This document shows, piece by piece, positions 1 to 12,589 of a stretch of 64,000 bases of DNA; position 1 is the stretch's first letter; the number at the start of each line of letters is the position of its first letter. Location of the stretch: positions 2,505,731-2,569,730 of the forward strand of contig NC_085103.1 in NCBI RefSeq assembly GCF_963422355.1, written 5' to 3'. Origin of the DNA: Corticium candelabrum (taxonomy: Eukaryota > Porifera > Homoscleromorpha > Homosclerophorida > Plakinidae). The position numbers and the translations under genes are program-made. Under the pieces are notes generated by a model, which worked only from the letters and a program-made list of their open reading frames with translations, was not told where the DNA came from and made no database searches.

Positions 1-122
1 CTGGCCTTTCCATCTCTTGTCACGCATTCTGTTTCCACCTTTCTTACATATTGCTGTTTGTAGATGTCTTGCATAAATCATCTTACATCGATCTTGCTTC
101 TTTTAGTTGTTGTCATCTGTTT

Positions 123-2114
123 ATGGCGTCGTTTGATTGTTACGCATTCAGCGCAAAAAGTCCAGAATATTGTACAGAAAGTGATTGTGCTTATGACAAC
201 AGCAGTGACGTCGACATTGTGGAAGGCATGGAGCCTTTGCGGAAGCGTAGAAAGACAGGTGATGACCCTCGATGCAATAGAGTAAAGCCAGAGAGACTGT
301 TTGAGCTCGCAGCTGACGTTGTTTCGAGCAAAATTCCGTTCAAAACGGTTGAGCAATATCGTCGTCGATGCGGGCGTAAAGTGCCTGAGAAAGTCATATT
401 TGCAATAATTAGGAAGGCGTTTCCAACTGATGAGGATATGGTGGGATTGTGTGCATCACTGTCACGGCCATATTTCGATAGTGATGAGTTCTACTGTGAA
501 TCCAATAATTCCGAAATCATTGTGAAGGATGTGATGCAAACAGGTAAGATCTATGATGAGACCTCCTATCATGCATGGCCATTAAAATTGAAAATGTCTG
601 CTCTGTACTCCACTGCCACTTGTTTTCAAATCTCCCTTGATCCAAGGTCTTTAAAATACCGAGGGCAACATTACGTTTAATGTCAGGCTTCAACCTTCAA
701 CAGAGAGACAAACGGCGGTTGCCAAGCCTAGACAAAGTGTAGGAGCATCCGCAGTTTCGTCATGCATTTAAGAAAAGTGTCACCACCGTTTGTGTGCAAG
801 TCACGTGACTTTTGAATTAATGTACGGAAGAGTGCGAGTGTCATGGACGATTGATGGTAATCTGTGACCTCTGCACAAACCTCCTGCGTATTGCATTGTC
901 ACACAGTTTGCAGTGGCGTCGCATAATTATAATAGGGATCTGGATGGACCACGGGGGAATGGGTGTAGCCTTCAAGGTAATTGATGAAACCTTACAAATT
1001 ACAACCTTACCGGATGCCCTGCATTTTGAGGCTTAGCAACGCCTCTAATGTGCTTAGCTGAGTGTAGTGTGGGCGCAGCAAGGTGATTCATTATTGCATG
1101 TAATTTCCAAAATTCTTGGACCGTTTCTAATTGCCCGAGGCCCGGATATCCGGGATAAGGGTACAGTAGTCTGGTGGCGATCGGCCGTACATACGTACAT
1201 ACGACCGTATTTATGCTCGATTAGCGCAGATGCAACTGAAGCTATTCCGACCAATTATACAAAAAGTGGTGTCATTACCGACCAAAAGACGAACGTGATG
1301 TCATCATAAGGCTTCACCTCTCTGTTTGCTACGAGAATTCGGCCATCAGGTCGTCCATCTTGTACATGGTGTTTAGTCCTTTGCTTTTCATAAGGGTATA
1401 GCACTTACAAACAACGCCTAATCTAAATTTGCACGTGCACGTTTTCCCACCAACAACCATGCAGGCGTCTAGAGAGCGAAGGTGCTGGATTCAGGCGCCA
1501 TGCGGTGCGTGTAGCTGAAACGTACCTGACTTGCAACATTTTGCTTGTTCTAGTGTTTATGCATAGTGGTTCTGCAGCCTGACAGCTTGAATTTCGGTGT
1601 GCGTGGCTGCAACTACAATCAATAGTGTCATTTAAACAGAAATTTAGCGCTCCACGGGAATTTGCGAAGGGGAACGTGCATTGTCATGACAGTGCGTCTG
1701 TTTGTCGGACAAAGCGATTGACCTGTAAGTACGCAAGTCTGGAGACGAGTTTGCACCCTTTGTTTACACGCCTGCATTGGAAACCTTAGCTGAGACCAGT
1801 GAGTTGGGCTAAATACCTAAGTATGCAAAACATTATCACGTGACGAGATACATGCTCCGGCCGAGGGTTTCGCACTGTAGTGCTTCTCTATTCATTGTAG
1901 GATTATAGTTTACTATTCATTCTAGAGGAACGATTGCTGTAATAGAAACCTAGACAGAAAGAGACGTTAGCCAAGATGTGCAAGTTAATGGTTAAAACTC
2001 TATTAGACAAAGCTGTCACATGCAAAGCGTCAAGAGCTGATGCTTAAATTATTAAGGCACTATTATAGTAGATGGTACGTAAGACTAGCATCTGCAATCT
2101 GGTGTGTGCGCGCA

Positions 2115-2181
<67 letters not shown>

Positions 2182-5100
2182 GAGGAGGAGACAGGCAGGG
2201 AGGGAGGAAGGGAGGCAGGCAGGGAGGAAGGGAGGCAGGCAGGAAGGGATAGAGGCAGGCAGGCAGGCAGGGAGGGATAGAGGCAGGGAGGGAGAGAGGC
2301 AGGCAGAGAGGGAGAGAGGCAGGCAGAGAGGAAGGGAGGGAGGCAGGGAGGGAGGTAGGGAGAGAGGTAGGGAGAGAGGTAGAGAGGGAGGTAGGAAAGG
2401 AGGCAGGCAGGGAGGGAGAGAGGCAGGCAGAGAGGAAGGCAGGGAGGGAGGCAGGCAGGGAGGGAGAGAGCAGGCAGGCGGGGAGGGAGAGAGGCAAACA
2501 GGCAGGGAGGGAGAGAGGCAGGCAGGCAGGGAGGGAGAGAGGCAGGCAGGCAGGGAGGGAGAGAGGCAGGCAGAGAGGAAGGCAGGAAGGCAGGAAGAGA
2601 GGGAGGGAGGGAGGGAGGGCGCTGCTATCTCAATAACCTCTGCAACTAGCTATTAATCGAGTTGCTCTACGCTCTTTACAACTGTGCATTTCATGCAGGA
2701 TTGTCATTGACTGGGACCCTCGTCCACAAGTGCCAGCGCATAGGAACCTCTAGGTATCACCGTGCTATAGTCTCAATCTTGTTTGACCGTCGATGTATCA
2801 CTTGTGCTACCTGCTCCGTACATCGTCATCGACTCAGTTGGTGCAAACATGTCTTGCGCCTTATTCACCATCGTATTTTTTATCCTGAAGCTGTTGCTTA
2901 CCGTCTACCAATCTCGTTTACGTTAGAGCGTCTCAGTCAATCACAAATGCAAAAGTTCATTGGCTCACTCATCTCAACTGGTTCAGCCAGTCTATTGTCT
3001 TCAGTTAGCAGAGCAATATGTGGTATGAATCATGAAAGAAGTTCTGTAGTGACTTGCAACCATCCTGTCCGTGCGGCAATGTCGACTCCTGATTTGACAA
3101 CTAGAGGTAGCAGAGACGATGCAGGCTTGTGGCAATTCGATGAGAACAGAATTCGTCGTGTAATGAAAAAGTATTGCATGAAAACTGATACTATGAATGG
3201 AGGGAGGTCGTATAGAAATGACCCAGATGAGCCAATCGAACTTGATGAGTGGTACTCTCTTCTTGAAGACAATCGCAAACGATCACTTGCTCAAGTAGAG
3301 ACAACCGCTGGTATGACTTAATAATCTGTGATATTCTTGACTGTACGTTTAGTTCGCTTGCAGTTTCTAATACATATTTGTGTCTAGACTGTCACCTGAA
3401 GTGGATAGCAGAGGACGAGCTAAATTCTCTATTTAGTATTGTGGCGCACCTGCTCAAAGCAGCAGACACTAGTGTGTTGAGGGTTTTACATGTATTGACT
3501 GACGAGTGGCTCAAACTGCTGGAGAAAGCAATAGGAATGATTCGACGGCAGCTTCCATCCGACCAGCAACAAAGAGGTGACCACCCTGATGAGACGGAAC
3601 CTATTTATTCAAAGAACAAGGAGCTTCTTGTTTGTAGTGGAAGGTGCGTAACAGATGCGTCTAGTCTGCACTACCTGTGCGTGAAACCATAAGCAATGAC
3701 TAACCACACTAACCTCGTTCCTTTTTTCGCGCACGCGCGTACAAAGGCACCGTGCCCCTTTACGCCCGCACCGTGCCCCTTTACGCCTGCACCCCTTGTA
3801 CGTCATACCATCACAGATATATCTTATGATCTACACGCTGTTGTATCTGTAATACCCTACTCCTTTTGTAGGGCTTGGTACGTACCAGACCGACTGACTT
3901 TCTGCTGGCGCCATGCTGTGCTCAATTGTCATTACTCGGATGGAGTTGTGGAGTCAATAAGAAATCAGAATATTGAATGGACCATAAGATTGCGCAGAAT
4001 TATGAACGACGCCAGGCGTTTGCATGACTCGATTGATGATATAGAAGACGGCTGGCTGGAATTCTTTACTGTATTTAGTTTGCAGCATTGGAATGGATTT
4101 TGCCACGTTCAGGCCATGGCTTCTCCTCAGGCTCGAACAGTTTTTAGGAAACTTGTTTGTTCATCTGCAGATGACATCATGGCATGTACTGATGACTATG
4201 AGTGTGATGTTGAAGGATCAGAGTATCTAAGAACAGTGTGCTGCTTTATTCAGTCGTTAAGGTTTTATGGCTATGACAAAAGTGCTGCTACATTGGCTGT
4301 ACAAGCAATCATCTGCTATTTACCCGTGTTGTCCCTATCAGCTGATGTTAGTAGTGTGACCAATGGTTTACTGAATGCGATCAGAAAGTGTCACAACGAG
4401 ACTGGTGTTCACTTGTGGGGCGAAGATGACTCTGGTGATGATGATGATGATGATCATTCAAGGGACCCGATACTTTTGTGTACTCTTCTTCAAGCTGTCG
4501 TACATGACGACAACTCATGGGAGATATGCTGTAACACACCACTGACATGCTCGAGTGATTCTGAATCTGACGAAAATTGCGATTTTCCGTATTCAGACAC
4601 GGTCTCGTTGCCGCTGCCTGTCTACGTTCTGCTAGAGTGTATCAAAAGCATTCCAGACGGGTTTCAGGTTGACAGCATTGGGCAGGTAAGATGGCTAGTT
4701 TGCAGTTATCCTACATTTAATGCATCTGCTTTGTTCAGCTCGACTTCGTCGTTGAACTCAACAAGTTGCTTGTTAGCGCAACAAACCGTATTAAATCCCT
4801 CAGTCTTGACAAAGTCTTGAAATTCTTGTCAGCAGTGGAAAGGGCTATTTTACCTGCGCTTGCGGATGGCGACAATCCAGTAAAATTGGCTTTTCTCTTT
4901 CGCGTGCGCTTATCAGACTATGAAATTTCAGCACAGACCTGTCCTGATTTTGTGTCAGTTTGTGATTATGTGGACACACTTAACCGCAGCTTGACTGATA
5001 AAATTGAAGGTGAAGGCTCGAATGAAGATTTCTTCCTTGCCCTGAGCGACTATTCTTCGTTTCTGCTTCAAACTATCCGCGTATGCAGAAGCTTGAAGGA

Positions 5101-7187
5101 AACGTTTCGATCGAGAGTGATAACACGTTCTATACCAGATATCGATATTTCTTCTCTTAATCTATTCGTCGCACGGGGAAGGTTTTCTCTATTTCTACAC
5201 CAACTTCTATGGATCGCCACTGTCATCTGTCCGACTGTTGGTCTTGCACAGACGTGCGCGTCTCATTCATTGGATAATCAGTTAGAAGTGCTCAAATTGC
5301 CATCTTACTCACGCGACTGTGAGCGAGCAAACGAGACAAGCTATTCTCGTGTTGAACGTGAAAAAATTGAAGGTGATGTAGCCTGCCGAATTATTGCATA
5401 TGCGCTCACCCTTTCTGTCGACGGGGGAGAAGTTTCCAGATTCACACCGCTTAGATCCCTTGCGCTAAGGTGTGCCATGCATAGACAGAATTCATATTCT
5501 GGCTTGTTTCTCTGTTCTCTAACGTATATGCGTGGCATCTGTATTGCTATATAGGGGCTTGTCGGAAGTCGCAGCAGTCATTGGTGCTACAACCGTTCTA
5601 GAAATCGTAGAAGTCGTAGGCGAAGAAAGTTGGCTATATGTGATGTCGTGGCATGAGTTGATCAACCACGTTCTGTTTGAACCGAAATTTATCGAGTCGT
5701 TCAAGTCTCGAGTAAGTCATGCACCATTCCCTGAAGTCATTGTTTCTATTACTGTATTGTGGTAGGCTTGCGAAGATCTGTCTCCTACCGTAGAGAAAGT
5801 AATTCGAGAGGTAATTCTCGATCGATTGTACGCGTTGCCACGTGATGACGTGTTGGTCCAGGACGTCTACTATCAGTCTGTCAGGTTAGTCGACTCCATT
5901 CGTTCTTCACAACCTTCTACTAACATCAATGGCCTCTTACTGTTATGACAGGAAATTGGGTCTGACTTCACTACTAACGGGAGATATTCTTGGTGACATC
6001 CGGGATACTTCCATGTTATGTTACCAGCTCTTGTTTCAACTGTCTATAGATCTTCGCGCAAGACCGTCTACGGCGTTGAAAATGGGAGTGGAGGCGTATA
6101 AAACAATGCGCTATTATTTAATTTTGAAGAACGAGTGTGCTGTTGTACCGCGTTCCCCGAGTTCGTTTGCCCTTCTTCTTTGTGCTGCTCATTGTCTGGG
6201 AGCGTCGGCTATGCAATTAGATCTCGATGCGACTCCTTCTGGTGCTATGAACTTTATTTTTCACAATACAGACCGCGTCCTTACAATTGTTACTGAACAG
6301 TGGCAAGATGCCTTAATTACCTTTCACGTTGTCGCCGAGGTATAAAATTTTGGTTTGTGCCATGTCACTAACCATTTTTAGGTGCATTCCATTGTTGCAG
6401 ATGGCCAGAATTTACCAAGAAAAGAACTGTCAGTGCTTGGAAGCGTCGACAATACAACAGCCAGAAACAGCTCTCTCTTTGTTCATTCAAGTTAACAGGA
6501 TGGTTCCACGTGTCTTAAATAGGTAAGCAACTACTGTTCTAAACCTGCATATCACATAACACGGCTGAAATAATTTCAATGATTCAATGGTTAAAACAAA
6601 TCAAGTACGTTATTGAAAATTCCTGATCCGTCCAGCTTGTTCAGGGGCGTAGAAAGCAGTCCAACCTTTGGGCGTTGAATGTCTAGCATCATTTCAAACC
6701 GTCTTTCAAACGGTTGAATTCTTTGAGCCTGCTGTCAGTGCATGACGTCATGGGCTGGCAAATATTGGCGGCTAGAGCTCCATCAGGCCTTAGGTTCCTA
6801 CCGAAGTTGTTGATTATGTGTCATTTCAGGTGCAAAGAGGCAATTCTTGCCACGTTGGCTAAAGACAAGCACATTGGTTGGTGGTACGGGCACTTGTCTA
6901 CATTTTCTGATTGGCGAATAGATAGCCGTCTTCTTACCGGTGACGACTTTCTATGTCTCCGACTCATTCTGCAAGCTCTTCCTGATCCTAACGTCGACCT
7001 GCAGTCCCTGATCTCTCATTCTGCGCTTTGTTTGTGGAGAAACGCTGCCACCTCTTACTTCAGCGCTTGCCGGCCAGGAAGTTCTCGTTTTCAAACAAAG
7101 AACTGCTACGAATCTTATTACGAGCAACTGATATGTGAAAAATCTGTAAGAAAACGCTTGTTTGCGAAACAGCAGTCTGAAGACTGA
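123..7187 (+). CDS. ZSWIM4/5/6-like SWIM zinc-finger protein, ten exons
   Basis: Ten exons fit by eye: 123-543, 2699-3310, 3388-3643, 3872-4685, 4739-5523, 5555-5711, 5766-5884, 5952-6339, 6401-6522 and 6830-7187. They total 4032 nt (1343 aa) with all phases matching. Exon 1 has the ZSWIM N-terminal block [13 protein letters not shown] followed by an FPTDED segment. Exon 2 holds the SWIM finger (CATC, then WCKHV, giving CxC..CxH-type ligands) and the family segment [12 protein letters not shown]. Exon 4 has [21 protein letters not shown], matching the family's helical repeat region. In known relatives the protein acts as a substrate receptor of cullin-RING ubiquitin ligases; that role is inferred here. 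The C-terminal third is divergent. The start at 123 is chosen because it opens a methionine just before the conserved block; the frame is open upstream to 51. Intron 5 is only 31 nt. Confidence 0.8.
544..2698 (+). other. First intron of the ZSWIM-like gene
   Basis: This 2.15-kb intron runs from GTAAGA to a CAG acceptor. I see no coding exon in it; short open frames lack family motifs. Its last third is the purine-rich repeat listed separately. Confidence 0.6.
2115..2622 (+). repeat. TG tract, GA tract, then purine-rich GGCAGGGAGGGA array
   Basis: About 18 nt of TG is followed by about 40 nt of GA, then about 440 nt of AG-only words (GGCA, GGGA, GGAA). The plus strand is almost all purine. 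The long open frame on the minus strand (Leu-Pro-Ser repeats) is a by-product of this composition. Confidence 0.95.
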
Positions 7188-7240
7188 ATGTGATGTAACT
7201 GGGTTTGGCTATGTGTATGCAGTATATATAGAATATGATT

Positions 7241-7246
7241 AATAAA
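7241..7246 (+). terminator. Polyadenylation signal AATAAA
   Basis: A canonical AATAAA lies 54 nt after the TGA of the ZSWIM-like gene, in an AT-rich stretch. Confidence 0.55.
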
Positions 7247-7964
7247 TGACGTTTGACCGCAATTTATTTGTGTCTGTGCGTGAATGTGGTGGAAAGGATG
7301 GTTTGCTGTGCTTTGTATCGACGTCATCTCTCTACCGCTTCTTTTGTCCACTTTCTCAAAAGTTTAGAAGCCTATATATATATATATATATACCTCGAGA
7401 AGAACGTAATCAGATAAAGGCCCAACTGACTAAATGTTTGATCCGAATACCCCTCACATGTCCATCCATCGTTCGTCACTATCTTCTGGTGTCGTTGGTC
7501 GTTAGGAGCAAAGGTGCAGAGTATAGGGAATATAAGGTTGTGTCCGTCGTAATACATTTTTGTAAGAAAAACCATTCGTTCAGTCAGTTCTTTCGTCTGT
7601 CTGTTTGTCCGTCAGTCAGTTTGTCTGTCTGTATTAATGTACGTACAGTATGTATCTCGTCTGTCTTTCCGCAAAACAATTGTACAGCATTCACGATATA
7701 CACGTACTACAGCATACTGACATCAACAAAGAGCTTCAACAAAAAATTTCTAGTAATCTTCAAATATTGCTATTCATAACAGACGTTAGACTAAATACGT
7801 CATCCGAGTAAAATCACAAATAGCAATTAGCATAAGTTAAACATGTCAGTAGAAATTGCAATGAAATTGTGCTGCGTCGATAGCCCTTCATCACAGTCGA
7901 CGTGCATTGGCGGACACTGAATTTAAGACTCATTACAATGAAATGAGTACAGAACATGGCCCGG
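7247..7964. other. Intergenic, no gene seen
   Basis: Contains a TA tract at about 7372-7392 and GTCT-rich sequence at about 7590-7640. Open frames here carry no recognisable domain. Confidence 0.6.
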
Positions 7965-8148
7965 TGTAGCGTGATGAGATTGTCACCGTGCCAAGATTGT
8001 GTTTTACAGTCTGCGCATGCTCAGCAACTATTTGCGCACGGAAGTCTACATCCGGCGTGCTGAGATTGTTCACTCATTTAGGTATCATTATATTAAGGTT
8101 TTTGTTTCTTAGATAGACAGTAGTTGTGTGCATTCGCTTGTGAAGTCC

Positions 8149-10740
8149 ATGGATGATCTGAAGCAAACTTTAGTTGCAGCTAGGGAAGCCAGACTTTGTC
8201 GCTACAGAGAAAGATGCCAGAAACTGGTAACTTATCTCCTGACACAAAGCCGTCCACCAAGGATAGCAAAAGTAAGAGAGATTTATTCGTATAACTGTGC
8301 ATGTATTGTTATTATGTCTAATTATATTTCCAATTGTATAAAATTGTATGTAATTGATATATAAAATTTTATAATAAAATTATATATATAGTTGTATATA
8401 GCATATACATATTATATATGTAATTACTCTTAACAACTGAATTATTTACTTCAATCCAGTGCTTTTATATTGTTGTAACATATTAAAATAGTTAATTAAT
8501 ATATAACTAACAATACTAAATTTTCTATTTCTTATACATGTTTGTAGAATTTTATTATTTAGTGTGTTGGCAGTGTAGCGGCTAATGTCGTCTCCAAACC
8601 AAATGTTTTGTAATCGTTTGACTGATGCTATGCCATATGTTATCACTATTTTGACTACATTGTGTGTGTTGCAATGTTTTAATATCTGATTTGTTTCAAC
8701 AACACAACATTTCCATTCATGTACACAATCAAATCAACCTATAATGGTCTCCAGCAAGTTATAAACGTTTGACAGTATTTCATGTTACCATTATAGAAAA
8801 GGAATTAATTTACGTTGAGGTTAAGAAAGACATGAGATAGAAAGTTATTTATCAGCTAGATGAAATAACAGAAATTCTTCATCAGTACCACTCCAACCCC
8901 ATGGGTGGACACAGTGAAATCAACAATTAACCCACTTGCTAAAGTCTCCAAGTTCTACACATAGAATTGTATGAAGGAAGATGTCATTGAATATGTAAAT
9001 AGATATTGTATAAAATAGAATTATTTTGTAAACTATAATGATTCGACAATGTCATTCTACAGTGTGAATCTTGTGATCGCTGTCAGAGGTATGACAAACT
9101 AAAGACACAGGCTCCAGAATTGAAGCCTATTAGGGTAAAGGCGCCTCTATAACTGGTTGGGATGGATCTTATTGGTATGTACCAGCTTTGTAGTTTATAT
9201 AAACTGCTAGTTGTGTTATATCGTCTGAATTTTTAGTTAAGACCATGTTATTGTTGCTATCCTTTATAGGACCACTACCAACAACTGATGCTGGGTTTAG
9301 GTACATTCTTACCTTTACAAGCTACTACACAAAATTTGTGGATTTTCACCCATTGAAGGACAAGACTGCTAATGGTGTGGTACAGAGAATTAGAACTTTC
9401 GTATGCAGGTACAAGTTCAATTTATCTTCAATGTCCACAATCAGCCGCAGGCACTTGTGAAACTGGTAATATTGCTTTGTATTTTACAGATGGGGTGCCC
9501 CAAAAAGACTTCTTTCTGATCAGGGAAGAGAGTTTGTTTCACAAGTAAGAATGGCATGTCGATTCTGTTTTTCAAACTAATTAGTTTTAATTACCAAATT
9601 AATATACATTAGATATCTTATGAAAAATTCTGTTTCTTTACGTTAATTACAATTTAGATCATGGCAAGATATGCAGGCTTTTTTATGCATGCTCATTGTT
9701 TTGTGCATAGCATATGGATTGATGGACGACTTAGCTTGGTATGGGGTAGGAAGAATGTTATGCAGAATTCTTTCATCTCATAACTACATTTTCTTGTCCA
9801 TTAAGTTTGCCGTATGATGTAAAATATTTTGCATGTATTTTCAGGTCAACACAGAGTTTTGCAGGAGGTTTAACATCAAGCGGTCGGTGACAAGTGCATA
9901 CCATCCCCAGAGTAATAAATGGCCTTGATGAACGCACCAATCAGACCTTGAAAGTGCGGTCGACTTGCCAAGCTTGTCAATGAGCACCAAAATGATTGGG
10001 ATAACTTCCTTGACGATGTTGCCTTTTCCATACGTGCTCAAAAATAGGCCTCTACAAAGTACAGTCCATTCTTCCTTATGTTTGGTCGGCATTCCAGAAC
10101 TCCGATAGAAGTAAATACCTTCAGTGTTGTTCCTCATTCAGTCTTGAACCACTTCGTTAGCTATAATTATTTTGTAGATGGAAGAACAAGAGGAAACTTT
10201 GGAAGAGACTGCTAACATTAAGGAGGAAGCTATCTTTGAAAGTGATGCAGACATGGACAGAATGGCGGCAAACAGTGATACTTTGATGACACGTGTTGGC
10301 CAACAGGCAAAGAAGCGTTGTACTACTATTATGTCTTACGATCTCAATAGTTTCTGCTAATATTGCTAGGTTCAGCAAAATGTTTTAGAAGCCCAAGCGA
10401 AGCAACAGGAACAATTTGCTAAACGGAAATCGAAAGGGTCAAAGTCTTTCAGTTTTCCATTGGTGACCTTGTTCTTCGAAAAGTTATGAAGAATGTGAGA
10501 CGGAAGGGTGGAAAGTTAGATGGTCTGTGGGCTAACCCTTATAGGTATGTAGATGTATTCAAATCTCACAGTCATAACTGTAATTATGTGTATATTTGAA
10601 TGCTTGTGATAATTAATATTGTAGTTAGTGTTGTATTATAACTCTATCTTTACAGAATTGTTGATATTGATGATCATCAGAGAATAGCTTTAGAGTACCC
10701 TGAGACTGGGCAACTCTTAATTAAAGGTGAAGGTACCATA
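8149..10740 (+). pseudogene. Ginger integrase-type transposase, broken
   Basis: A likely first exon at 8149-8271 starts MDDLKQTLVAAREARLCRYR. The integrase zinc-binding H2C2 motif follows: HQYHSNPMGGHSEI near 8882 and CESCDRCQRY near 9062. Core pieces are DLIGMYQ near 9165, ILTFTSYYTKFVDFHPLKD near 9306, WGAPKRLLSDQGREF near 9492 and SVTSAYHPQSN near 9888, giving the DDE pattern's two aspartates and the usual AYHPQ block. A basic module ending in LWANPYR, with its partner IVDIDDH after an intron, resembles the GPY/F domain. In-frame stops (for example after MR near 8841 and at SEINN) and frame breaks show that it is dead. Its role would have been cut-and-paste transposition. Confidence 0.7.
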
Positions 10741-10741
10741 T

Positions 10742-11716
10742 GAACAGGTCCAATCACACAAAACCAGACACCTTCACGAACCACAAACTATGGATTCTTC
10801 TACAACTTTTTTCTTTGGATGATGCAATTGCCTTTCAAGCTAAAGGTGTTCCTCAAAATGAGGGTTCAGAGGAGAAGAAAAAAGACAGAGCAACTAAATG
10901 AACTGCAGATGTCATTGTGGTGTCACAAACTGAAGCAAAGAAAAGAAAGATTGGACACATGGCCATCAGCAAGTATGCACTCTTGAAGAAAGAAGTTTCC
11001 TCTCTTATCAATAGTGTAAAGTCTGAAGGAACCTGGTTGGCTGATGAACATATCGACCATGCCAAGCATTGCTTGCAAAGCAGTTCAAGGAGATAGGGGG
11101 TTGCCAATCTGTATGTGTTTTTTAACCAGACGGATGTCAGTTTGTTGGAACACCAGACTGAAACTATATTCAGATCATGAACATAGCAGGTAATCACTGG
11201 ATTACTGTCAGTAACATTGGCTGTGACAAAGACGCAGTGGTCATTTACGAGTGACTGTACGAAAACATCGATGCTTCAGTGAAGGAGAAATTTGTAAAGC
11301 AAACGGCATACATGATAGCCCCAACATCTAAGGAAATGGCTTTAGAGTGGGCTGATATTCAGAAGCAAGTGGAAGGCTCAGACTGTGGACTGTTTGCTAT
11401 TGCTGTAGCAACTAGTTTGTGTTGTGGTGTGCTGCCTCAAGAATGTTTTTGGGACCAGAGTCGCATGCGCAAACACCTTCGTGACTGCTGTGATAAAGGA
11501 GTAATGTTTGAGTTTCCCAAGTGGTCAAAGCCCAGACATCACAAATGATATCGCCACAAAGGGAGTATTCAAATTTTCTGCCATTGCAAACAGCCATATT
11601 TCGGGAACCAGTTGATGGTACAATGTGACAAGTGTCATGAACAGTTCCATTGTGCATGTCAAACAGTTCAAGTTGTTGAAAAAAACGATCCTTTCGTCTG
11701 GCAAAATTGTTTGTAA
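10742..11716 (+). pseudogene. Ulp1/C48 cysteine protease plus PHD finger, broken
   Basis: The protease's catalytic His block reads GNHWITVSNIG near 11180. A conserved segment leads to QVEGSDCGLFAIAVATSL near 11365, where Gln and Cys are the expected oxyanion and nucleophile residues. About 130 nt further on a PHD-like pattern reads FCHCKQPYF, QCDKCHEQFHCAC and WQNC. Stops interrupt it at 10898-10900, near 11094 and 11252, and between protease and PHD. C48 enzymes cleave SUMO or ubiquitin-like conjugates; in Ginger1 elements such domains lie downstream of the integrase. Its position inside the inverted ends fits that. Confidence 0.7.
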
Positions 11717-12589
11717 TGTTATTTTGATTCTAGTGGTAATAGTGTTAGAAGATTATATTTTAGTGAAGATGGGGCGGCACTGTGCTTTGGGGTAGTTTAG
11801 TGATTTGATTGTGTCCAACTGTTCCTAACAGAAAAATTGAGATGATTCATTATATATTTTCAAAATGGTATTAATCTCTTCTGGTGCGCACAGCAACTCC
11901 AGCAATTATTATTATACCTTACTGTAAAAAATATATACATGTGCGTGTGTTTATTTTTAATCGTAATAGTTTTATTGCAGTTTTAAATTCTAAGCTATTT
12001 AATTATAAACGAATTTCATATAATTAAATTCTTAGTGATATTAACAGTTTTTTCTGTTTAAATTTATGCCGCAAAGTGTGAACTGCATTAAATATATATC
12101 GCAAATCGAACGGAACTAATGTCTAGAGTAATTCTTGCACCAACAGGACCTATTTAACTATAGATTTCTCAATAGAACGCTAAATTTGTTTCACGCATGT
12201 GCACAAGTCAGCAATTTCAGCACGTACTGTACGCAATTTCAGCATGTTTGTATTGCGTGCTGAAAATGTCAGCTCTATTTTGCGCATGCGCAAACAATCT
12301 CGGCACGGAGACAATCTCAGCCCGCGACATCCGCCGAATAGTTTGTACTAATCATGTCACAGTGCAAACATCCTCCTGAACAGAGCATCCTCCGGATAGT
12401 ATGAACTGTCCCAAATAGTTTAGACTATCCCCCAATTGCCTAAACCTTACCCGAGTGTCCCAAAATCCGGCTCGAATAGCTATGTAGACCATCCGTGACA
12501 AATCCGGGGTTTAGAATCGTGGTTGCGTGCGTGTGTGGTTGTCAATTTCCAGCCGTTTCAAGGGTGTTCGATACAGCAGGCAATCATCA

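Larger units (their letters stand above)
7965..12329 (+). mobile_element. Ginger1-like DNA transposon, decayed
   Basis: Both ends carry the same inverted sequence: TGTAGCGTGATGAGATTGTC at 7965 and, reversed, TGTCGCGGGCTGAGATTGTC ending at 12329, with CCGTGCC and AGATTGT continuing on both sides. Ends beginning TGT are expected for Ginger elements. Inside are, in order, an integrase zinc-binding motif, integrase core, GPY/F-like module, Ulp1/C48 protease and PHD finger. That combination is known from Ginger1. The integrase is split by introns, unlike an LTR retrotransposon. Flanking 4-mers (CCGG and TCCG) do not match exactly, so the target duplication is unproven. Confidence 0.7.

Noticed and set aside
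2063..2497. 144-codon minus-strand open frame rich in Leu, Pro and Ser
   Set aside because: It is a direct translation of the purine-rich repeat and has no coding character.
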